DNA from: CALBPI01 sp039821645
Lineage (GTDB): Bacteria; Pseudomonadota; Gammaproteobacteria; Steroidobacterales; Woeseiaceae
Reading direction: 5' to 3'
Length of the DNA: 19,395 nucleotides
Assembly: GCA_039821645.1 (NCBI GenBank)
Contig: JBCBNU010000052.1
Coordinates: 1-19,395 of the forward strand
The number at the start of each line of letters is the position of its first letter. Position 1 is the stretch's first letter. Positions 14,904 to 19,395 of this stretch are shown one piece after another. The position numbers and the translations under genes are program-made. A model generated the notes under the pieces. The model was given only the letters and a program-made list of their open reading frames with translations, made no database searches and was not told where the DNA came from.

Positions 14904-15566
14904 ATGGACCTTACAGACCACAAGAAAAAGGCCGCCGTTGAGGCACTGACCTTCCTGGAGAATGGCGTCGACGGACTTGGCGTCGGCACGGGTTCAACTG
15001 TTAACGAGTTGATACCGCTGCTTCCCCAGTATAGAGATCGGATAAGCGCCGTTGTGTCGAGCTCCGACGCGACTACCAAGCTCCTTGAATCTGTCGGCTT
15101 TGAGGTGACGGCTCTCAATAATGTCGGTTCGCTGGACCTGTACATCGATGGCGCCGACGAGGTCACCAAACATCTCTCGTTACTTAAAGGTGGTGGCGGT
15201 GCGCTCACTCGAGAGAAGATCCTCGCGGCGGCAGCTCGTCGATTCGTATGCATAGCCGATGAAAGCAAGCTTGTGGGAATGCTGGGAACGTTCCCGCTCC
15301 CCATTGAGGTCATACCAATGGCGCGGTCCTACGTCAGCAGACAAATTATCAAAATGCGGGGGCAACCGTTCCTGCGCGAAGGGTTTGTTACCGACAACGG
15401 CAACGAGATCATTGATGTCCACAACCTGTCGATCGTCAACCCGAAAGAAATGGAAGCCCGACTCAATCAAATTCCAGGCGTGGTGACTGTCGGCATCTTT
15501 GCTCACAGAGGCGCCGACGTCTTGCTCCTCGGCGGACGTGGTGGCGTGCGCCGTATGCAAGCCTGA
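14904..15566 (+). CDS. rpiA: Ribose-5-phosphate isomerase A
   Basis: RpiA interconverts ribose 5-phosphate and ribulose 5-phosphate in the non-oxidative pentose-phosphate pathway. The 220 residues match E. coli RpiA (219). The motifs are GVGTGSTVNELI (26-37), the catalytic DGADE (82-86) and KGGGGALTREK (95-105). Residues VNPKEMEARLNQIPGVV are also typical. The ATG at 14904 has no clear ribosome site; a TTGACT box (14857) may be its -35, though no good -10 follows at 17 bp. It stands alone, with terminators on both sides, and rpe is near the right edge. Confidence 0.96.
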   Translation: MDLTDHKKKAAVEALTFLENGVDGLGVGTGSTVNELIPLLPQYRDRISAVVSSSDATTKLLESVGFEVTALNNVGSLDLYIDGADEVTKHLSLLKGGGGALTREKILAAAARRFVCIADESKLVGMLGTFPLPIEVIPMARSYVSRQIIKMRGQPFLREGFVTDNGNEIIDVHNLSIVNPKEMEARLNQIPGVVTVGIFAHRGADVLLLGGRGGVRRMQA

Positions 15567-15588
15567 TAAAGCCGCACTTTCTTCAATC

Positions 15589-15618
15589 AAAAAAAGCAGC
15601 CGTTAAGGCTGCTTTTTT
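15589..15618. terminator. Bidirectional terminator between rpiA and tRNA-Gln
   Basis: GCAGCC/GGCTGC forms the stem around GTTAA, with seven A on the left and six T on the right, so it can stop transcription of rpiA (plus) and of tRNA-Gln/rpsI (minus). It ends 5 bp from the tRNA 3' end. Confidence 0.9.
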
Positions 15619-15622
15619 GGTA

Positions 15623-15696
15623 TGGCTGGGGGAGAGGGATTCGAACCCCCGTTGGCGGAGTCAGAGTCCGCAGTCCTACCACTAGACGATCCCCCA
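15623..15696 (-). tRNA. tRNA-Gln (anticodon CTG)
   Basis: The minus strand folds as a cloverleaf of 74 nt with an encoded CCA tail. The acceptor stem is TGGGGGA/TCCCCCA, the T-arm contains GGTTCGAATCC, and the anticodon stem GCGGA/TCCGC encloses CTCTGAC, giving CTG (reads CAG, glutamine). The weak U1-A72 first pair is typical of tRNA-Gln. It lies 76 bp after rpsI with no terminator between, so it may be transcribed with rplM-rpsI. Confidence 0.96.
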
Positions 15697-15772
15697 AAAC
15701 GCTACGAAATCCAAGTCACCTCGCGATGCAAAACACCGATCGGCGGCGTGCCGTTGCGTATTGAGTGGTGGC

Positions 15773-16165
15773 TTAGCGCTTCGAGAACTGAGTCGCGCGA
15801 CGAGCTTTGCGCAGACCGACTTTCTTACGCTCAACCTCACGCGCATCACGGGTGACAAAACCGGCTTTGCGCAGCTCCGGTCGCAGGCTCTCGTCGTACT
15901 CCATCAGCGCACGTGTCAAACCATGGCGAATTGCACCCGCCTGCCCGGTTGTGCCACCGCCCGTGACGGTCACCGTGACGTCAAAGTCGCTCTTGCGCCC
16001 GATAAGCTCGAGTGGCTGACGAACGATCATGCGTGCAGTTTCACGCCCAAAAAACTGATCTAGCGGCTTACGGTTGACAGTAATGTCGCCGTTACCAGGG
16101 CGTACATAGACGCGTGCCGTTGAAGTCTTGCGTCGGCCGGTGCCGTAAAAAGCGGTGTCGCTCAT
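15773..16165 (-). CDS. rpsI: 30S ribosomal protein S9
   Basis: S9 binds the head of the small subunit, and its C-terminal tail reaches the P-site tRNA. The 130 residues start MSDTAFYGTGRRKTSTARV and end in the conserved basic tail RKKVGLRKARRATQFSKR; the terminal KR is the P-site contact. GGGTTGQAGAIRHGLTRAL is also conserved. It follows rplM by 38 bp, as in nearly all bacteria. Confidence 0.98.
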   Translation of the reverse strand: MSDTAFYGTGRRKTSTARVYVRPGNGDITVNRKPLDQFFGRETARMIVRQPLELIGRKSDFDVTVTVTGGGTTGQAGAIRHGLTRALMEYDESLRPELRKAGFVTRDAREVERKKVGLRKARRATQFSKR

Positions 16166-16203
16166 AGAAGTTCCGTTCTATCTATTGGTCTGGACTCGCG
16201 CAC

Positions 16204-16638
16204 TTAAGCCGAGATTTCCAAAGGAATGGGTTGTTGGGCCTGATGATCATGCTCACCGCCAGCATAAACTCGCAGTTTCTTGATCATCTGACGTCCGAGG
16301 CTATTCTTCGGCAGCATGCCTTTGACAGCAAACTGAATCGCCCGCTCTGGGGCATGGTCGATCAGCTTCTCGAAACTCATACTTTTGAGGCTACCAATGT
16401 AGCCGGTGTGGCGGTGATACATCTTGTCAGTGCGCTTGTTGCCGGTCACACGGACCTTCTCGGCGTTGATGACAATGATGTAGTCGCCCGTATCGACGTT
16501 CGGCGTGTACACAGGTTTATGCTTGCCGCGCAGTCGCAGGGCAATTTCAGTCGCCAAACGTCCTAGCGTCTTGTCGGCAGCGTCGACCAGGTACCAGTCC
16601 CGCCGCACTTCAGCAGGTTTTGCAGCAAATGTTTTCAT
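16204..16638 (-). CDS. rplM: 50S ribosomal protein L13
   Basis: L13 is an early-assembly protein of the large subunit. I chose the ATG at 16638, giving MKTFAAKPAEVRRDWYLVDA and 144 residues (E. coli L13 has 142); an upstream in-frame start would add 20 residues without family support. The motifs GRLATEIALRLRGKHK, DTGDYIIVINAEKVRVTG and YRHTGYIG-type block (YHRHTGYIGSLKS) are intact. It is the first gene of rplM-rpsI and has a clear promoter just after the DUF481 gene, leaving a leader of about 73 nt. Confidence 0.97.
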   Translation of the reverse strand: MKTFAAKPAEVRRDWYLVDAADKTLGRLATEIALRLRGKHKPVYTPNVDTGDYIIVINAEKVRVTGNKRTDKMYHRHTGYIGSLKSMSFEKLIDHAPERAIQFAVKGMLPKNSLGRQMIKKLRVYAGGEHDHQAQQPIPLEISA

Positions 16639-16717
16639 GGTTTTCACTCGGTTGAGCAGGCGGACTGACCATTGTCCGGCGCTCGAAAACGGCACCATTC
16701 GGCGCAGAGAGCCGGCG

Positions 16718-16747
16718 ATATTACGCGAGCCTGAACCCGATTGGCAA
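16718..16747 (-). promoter_or_regulatory. Promoter of rplM-rpsI
   Basis: On the minus strand TTGCCA (16747-16742) and TAATAT (16723-16718) are 18 bp apart. Both boxes match sigma-70 well. The start would be near 16711, about 73 nt before the rplM ATG. The promoter begins 4 bp after the stop codon of the DUF481 gene. Confidence 0.7.
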
Positions 16748-16751
16748 GGCC

Positions 16752-17450
16752 CTAGAAGGCATATTCCAGAGATATCGCCGTGAAAGTATCGGTTTCCTCA
16801 TTGCCCACCGGCACATCTGAGTTGTAGCGGACGCGGTATGACGCGACCAAAGCGAGATCACCGACCAGTCGCGCCTTGATTGCCAGTGTCGTTTGGGCGA
16901 GCGTGTTGGCCTCGCCGGACTCCACCGAGAAATTCGCGGTGAACTCATTGGTCTCCGTAAATCGGTAGGCATAGTCAGTACCGAACCTGACGATCGTCTC
17001 GCTCTCGGTGGTCTCGTCTCGCAGATCAGACTGGCGCGCACCAGCACCCAGCTCCATGTCCCAGGTGGTCGACTCAGTATCGATGAGGTTTCGGCCATAA
17101 CCGACCGCCTGAGTGAGCTGTTGGTCGTAGCCAGAGAACTTGTCTTTCTCGTAGCGTGCCAATCCGAACAGGTAGCTGCGCTCGTTGAGCGCAAAATCGC
17201 TCTTCCACTGCGCTATGTAGGCCTCTGCGGTGGTGTCCACGTCATCCTGCGCCCCCAACGCTTGCAGATCGAGGGTGTGATCCCACTTCGTATACGCCCA
17301 GTTCAGAGATGAACCTGCATTGACACTGGTGCTCTCGGCGTTACCGCTCGTGCCGAGATAACCGAAAGAAACCTTCCCGGAGAACTCGGCGTTCGCCGGC
17401 CCAACGAGCAACAGCGAACCCACAAACATAGACAAAAGTGAACGGTGCAT
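16752..17450 (-). CDS. DUF481/YdiY-family outer-membrane beta-barrel protein
   Basis: The protein has 232 residues. A signal peptide (MHRSLLSMFVGSLLLVGPANA, written as MHRSLL...VGPANA, cleaved after Ala21) precedes alternating hydrophobic strands and a C-terminal YAF ending in Phe, the Bam recognition mark of outer-membrane proteins. FGYLGTSGNAES near the mature N-terminus and YGRNLIDTESTTWDMELGAG are typical of DUF481. The function is unknown; family members are often called salt-stress-induced outer-membrane proteins. I use the ATG at 17450, where the signal peptide begins. It is divergent from coq7 and lies just before the rplM promoter. Confidence 0.87.
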   Translation of the reverse strand: MHRSLLSMFVGSLLLVGPANAEFSGKVSFGYLGTSGNAESTSVNAGSSLNWAYTKWDHTLDLQALGAQDDVDTTAEAYIAQWKSDFALNERSYLFGLARYEKDKFSGYDQQLTQAVGYGRNLIDTESTTWDMELGAGARQSDLRDETTESETIVRFGTDYAYRFTETNEFTANFSVESGEANTLAQTTLAIKARLVGDLALVASYRVRYNSDVPVGNEETDTFTAISLEYAF

Positions 17451-17466
17451 CGGGTGTACCCCTGTT

Positions 17467-17495
17467 TTTGTAAGCGCGCGAGTATGGCAGGACAA
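17467..17495 (-). promoter_or_regulatory. Candidate promoter of the DUF481 gene
   Basis: On the minus strand TTGTCC and TACAAA are separated by 17 bp, ending 16 bp before the ATG. Each box matches the consensus in about four of six bases. Confidence 0.45.
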
Positions 17496-17570
17496 CAAAT
17501 GCGCGCCAAGCGAATTCCATGCATCGTGCTGCTACTATAAGGGTCCTGAATATTGAGGAACGCAGGATCA

Positions 17571-18215
17571 ATGCGTAACACACCCAACACACTTTTTGAT
17601 CGCCTGATCGCGGGCGCCGACAATGCATTGCGCACCCTCTCAAGCGCTGCCCCGGAGCCATCCCGTCCTTCCCCTGCCCGCGATACAGTTGAGTCCAACC
17701 TCAACGAGCAGGAACGCAAATTGGCTGCGAGTCTAATGCGGGTTAACGATGCAGGAGAAGTGGCGGCACAGGGTCTCTATCAGGGTCATGCTCTGGTCGC
17801 ACGCGACCGGGCAGTAATCGAACAATTGCATCATGCCGCTGAAGAAGAGTTCGACCACCTCGCCTGGTGTCGCAACCGATTGAGCGAACTCGACTCAAGA
17901 CCGAGCTTGCTGAATCCCGCCTGGTACGCCGGCGCCTACGTTATGGGTGCACTGAGTGGCATTGCCGGAGACAGATGGGGGCTCGGTTTTATCGACGAAA
18001 CCGAAAAACAGGTTGTTGAACACCTCGACGATCATCTTCAGAAGTTGCCCGCTCGAGACCAGCGCAGTCGAGACATCCTCGGCACAATGCGAGCCGAAGA
18101 GGCCGAACACGGGCGCGACGCACGCGATGCAGGCGCTGCAAACCTACCCCCGCCGGTAAAGGCCGCCATGCGCGTAATTTCTGGTGTAATGAAGGCAGGC
18201 GCCTACCGATTCTGA
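17571..18215 (+). CDS. coq7: Coq7-type diiron demethoxyubiquinone hydroxylase
   Basis: The enzyme hydroxylates 2-polyprenyl-3-methyl-6-methoxy-1,4-benzoquinol, the next-to-last step of ubiquinone synthesis. Two ferritin-like ExxH pairs are visible: Glu93-His96 in EEEFDH and Glu177-His180 in EEAEH. Glu63 (GEVAAQG) and a glutamate in EKQVVEH (145-151) complete the diiron site. The 214 residues fit the bacterial family. The ATG at 17571 has AGGA about 6 nt upstream; a TTG at 17553 is less likely. It replaces the flavin enzyme UbiF of E. coli and complements the UbiH-type gene at 9316. It is divergent from the DUF481 gene. Confidence 0.95.
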   Translation: MRNTPNTLFDRLIAGADNALRTLSSAAPEPSRPSPARDTVESNLNEQERKLAASLMRVNDAGEVAAQGLYQGHALVARDRAVIEQLHHAAEEEFDHLAWCRNRLSELDSRPSLLNPAWYAGAYVMGALSGIAGDRWGLGFIDETEKQVVEHLDDHLQKLPARDQRSRDILGTMRAEEAEHGRDARDAGAANLPPPVKAAMRVISGVMKAGAYRF

Positions 18216-18273
18216 GACAGCGTGCAGTCGCGCGTCGCTTCAGGGTACACTTGACATATCATCATAATATACG

Positions 18274-18299
18274 TGGCGCGAAGGGACTCCGCTGCGCCA
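18274..18299 (+). repeat. Inverted repeat in the crp leader
   Basis: TGGCGC (18274-18279) and GCGCCA (18294-18299) form 6-bp arms around 14 bases, between an AT-rich promoter-like stretch (TTGACA at 18251, TAATAT at 18265) and the crp ribosome site. It could form an RNA hairpin or be a protein site. No terminal T-run follows, so it is not a terminator. Confidence 0.45.
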
Positions 18300-18327
18300 G
18301 AAATACAGCTGCGTCACGTGGAGGGTC

Positions 18328-18990
18328 GTGAAATTGGCAACCAATGCAACCAAACCGTTGAGTGAAGTGCCTGCAATCAACCGTTTTTTGAGTTATTGCA
18401 GAGTGCGAACGGTACCGTCGAAAACGGTCATGATCCACGCCGGAGACCTGCCGGACATCCTCTACTACATCGTTGACGGTTCTGTTGAGGTGATGATCGA
18501 GGACGAGGACGGCAACGAAATGGTGCTTGCCTACCTCAACAAAGGTCAGTTCTTTGGGGAAATGGGATTGTTCTATGAGCAGCCCACGCGCAGCGCTTGG
18601 GTGCGGACCCGCACCGAATGCGAAATCGCAGAAATGACCTACCCCCGTTTCCGGCAGATCGCGAGCGAGAGCCCTGGGCTCGTATTCGAGCTCGCGACGC
18701 AGTTGGCGACGAGGCTGGATCGCACCAACCGCAAACTGGGTGACCTTGCCTTTGTCGACGTCACCGGTCGCGTGGCGCACGCCATCATGGACCTGTGTAA
18801 CGAACCGGACGCGATGACACACCCTGATGGCATGCAAATCAAGGTGTCACGTCAGGAACTCAGTCGACTCGTTGGCTGCAGTCGGGAGATGGCCGGGCGT
18901 GTACTCAAGGTGCTTGAAGAGCAGGGCCTCGTCACGGCCAGCGGCAAGACCATCGTGGTTTACGGGGCACGCCCCAAGCGCAAGATCTGA
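18328..18990 (+). CDS. crp: Crp/Vfr-type cAMP receptor protein
   Basis: This is a dimeric DNA-binding regulator responding to cAMP. The 220-residue protein has a cyclic-nucleotide domain with the phosphate-binding cassette FFGEMGLFYEQPTRSAW (Glu78, Arg88, Ser89), a long dimer helix with Thr133-Asn134, and a helix-turn-helix SRQELSRLVGCSREMAGRVL (written in part; 174-193) with Arg186, Glu187 and Arg191, the base-contacting residues of E. coli Crp. The Crp-typical Thr-Ser adenine contact is Thr-Asn here. DPDAMTHPDGMQIK-like block is intact, so it should recognise TGTGA-type sites. The GTG at 18328 lies close to GGAGGG (2 nt), while TTG at 18334 has a better spacing and gives MATNATKPL. Confidence 0.93.
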   Translation: MKLATNATKPLSEVPAINRFLSYCRVRTVPSKTVMIHAGDLPDILYYIVDGSVEVMIEDEDGNEMVLAYLNKGQFFGEMGLFYEQPTRSAWVRTRTECEIAEMTYPRFRQIASESPGLVFELATQLATRLDRTNRKLGDLAFVDVTGRVAHAIMDLCNEPDAMTHPDGMQIKVSRQELSRLVGCSREMAGRVLKVLEEQGLVTASGKTIVVYGARPKRKI

Positions 18991-19014
18991 CCGTTAAACA
19001 ACGATCTCCACATG

Positions 19015-19046
19015 AAAAGCCCTGGCACTAAATCCAGGGCTTTTTT
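19015..19046. terminator. Bidirectional terminator between crp and rpe
   Basis: AAAAGCCCTGG and CCAGGGCTTTT are perfect complements around eight bases, with the T-run ending the plus strand and the A-run serving the minus strand. It lies 25 bp after the crp stop and 12 bp from the rpe stop. Confidence 0.92.
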
Positions 19047-19057
19047 GTGCTCGCTGT

Positions 19058-19395
19058 CTACGCCCAAGAGCCGATCGCAGCACGCATTTCCGCGATCGTT
19101 TGTGCATAGTCGTCACTGCCGAAAATCGCTGAGCCTGCGACGAACGTATCCGCGCCTGCAGAAGCGATATCCCCAATGTTGCCCGGCTTAACACCGCCAT
19201 CAATTTCGAGACGGATCTGGCGACCGCTCGAATCGATTCGGCGCCGCACTTCCTTCAACTTATTGAGTGCTTCAGGAATGAACTTCTGGCCACCGAAGCC
19301 CGGATTGACTGACATGATGAGAATCAGCTCAACCTTGTCGATGACGTGGTCCAGCCAATGCAGCGGGGTTGCGGGACTGAACACGAGCCCTGCCT
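19058..19395 (-). CDS. rpe: Ribulose-phosphate 3-epimerase (5' end cut by window edge)
   Basis: Rpe interconverts ribulose 5-phosphate and xylulose 5-phosphate, next to RpiA in the pathway. The frame stays open to the right edge, reading AGLVFSPATPLHWLDHV at the border, so only the C-terminal half (about 112 residues) is present. Family motifs are MSVNPGFGGQKFIP, EIDGGVKPGNI with the catalytic Asp, and AGADTFVAGSAIFG. The stop is a TAG at 19060-19058. The terminator shared with crp serves its 3' end. Confidence 0.96.
   Translation of the reverse strand, partial: AGLVFSPATPLHWLDHVIDKVELILIMSVNPGFGGQKFIPEALNKLKEVRRRIDSSGRQIRLEIDGGVKPGNIGDIASAGADTFVAGSAIFGSDDYAQTIAEMRAAIGSWA

Noticed and set aside
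18251..18270. TTGACA and TAATAT as one promoter for crp
   Set aside because: The boxes are only 8 bp apart, too close to act together; at most one belongs to a promoter whose other box I cannot place.
18262..18837. 191-residue minus-strand reading frame opposite crp
   Set aside because: It has no recognisable domain and lies fully inside a firmly identified crp gene, so it is a shadow frame.
1..19395. Mobile elements, phage genes, CRISPR arrays or toxin-antitoxin pairs
   Set aside because: I looked for transposase, integrase and repeat-spacer patterns and found none; all gene-sized regions are accounted for by chromosomal genes.

Overview
This window looks like housekeeping chromosome from a non-enteric gammaproteobacterium, with a GC content that appears to be in the mid-50s percent by eye. 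The placement rests on gene orders typical of that class: a small coiled-coil gene, zapA, 6S RNA and 5-formyl-THF cyclo-ligase in a row; ygfB-pepP-ubiH; rplM-rpsI; a Crp/Vfr-type regulator; and a tandem glycine riboswitch ahead of gcvT. Split glycine decarboxylase subunits, PhhA, Coq7 and a lysine-rich histone-like protein argue against an enteric. I saw no phage, insertion sequence, CRISPR array or defence island.

Layout. Positions 1-5400 (minus strand) hold a glycine-cleavage operon read from right to left: promoter region, tandem glycine riboswitch, gcvT, gcvH, gcvPA, gcvPB, and then, joined to gcvPB by an ATGA overlap, an exported serine protease whose catalytic domain closely resembles the fungal nuclear HtrA-like protease Nma111/Ynm3. 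The protease is cut by the left edge. An Lrp/AsnC regulator lies upstream on the same strand, divergent from phhA (phenylalanine 4-hydroxylase). Positions 6798-12480 (minus) form a tightly packed run: ygfB, pepP, a UbiH-type hydroxylase, a membrane protein with an inactive transglutaminase domain, and a RimK-like ATP-grasp ligase. Neighbouring genes overlap or nearly touch, and the ligase gene overlaps the 3' end of phhA tail to tail.

From 12577 the plus strand carries a small coiled-coil cell-division-type gene that looks leaderless, then zapA, 6S RNA and fau. A 268-bp gap precedes a histone H1-like gene made of lysine/alanine repeats, then rpiA. A terminator shared with the opposite strand separates rpiA from tRNA-Gln(CTG), rpsI and rplM (minus), followed by a DUF481 outer-membrane protein (minus), coq7 (plus), crp (plus) and a right-edge fragment of rpe (minus).

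Functional links. GcvT/H/PA/PB feed one-carbon units into folate, and fau recycles 5-formyl-THF. UbiH and Coq7 are two ring hydroxylases of ubiquinone synthesis. RpiA and Rpe are the two pentose-phosphate isomerising enzymes. The most interesting items are the Nma111-like protease in the gcv operon, the riboswitch with a visible switching helix, the leaderless and operator-overlapped promoter of the zapA operon, and the uncharacterised ligase/7TM pair. None is a wholly new system that I can prove from sequence alone.
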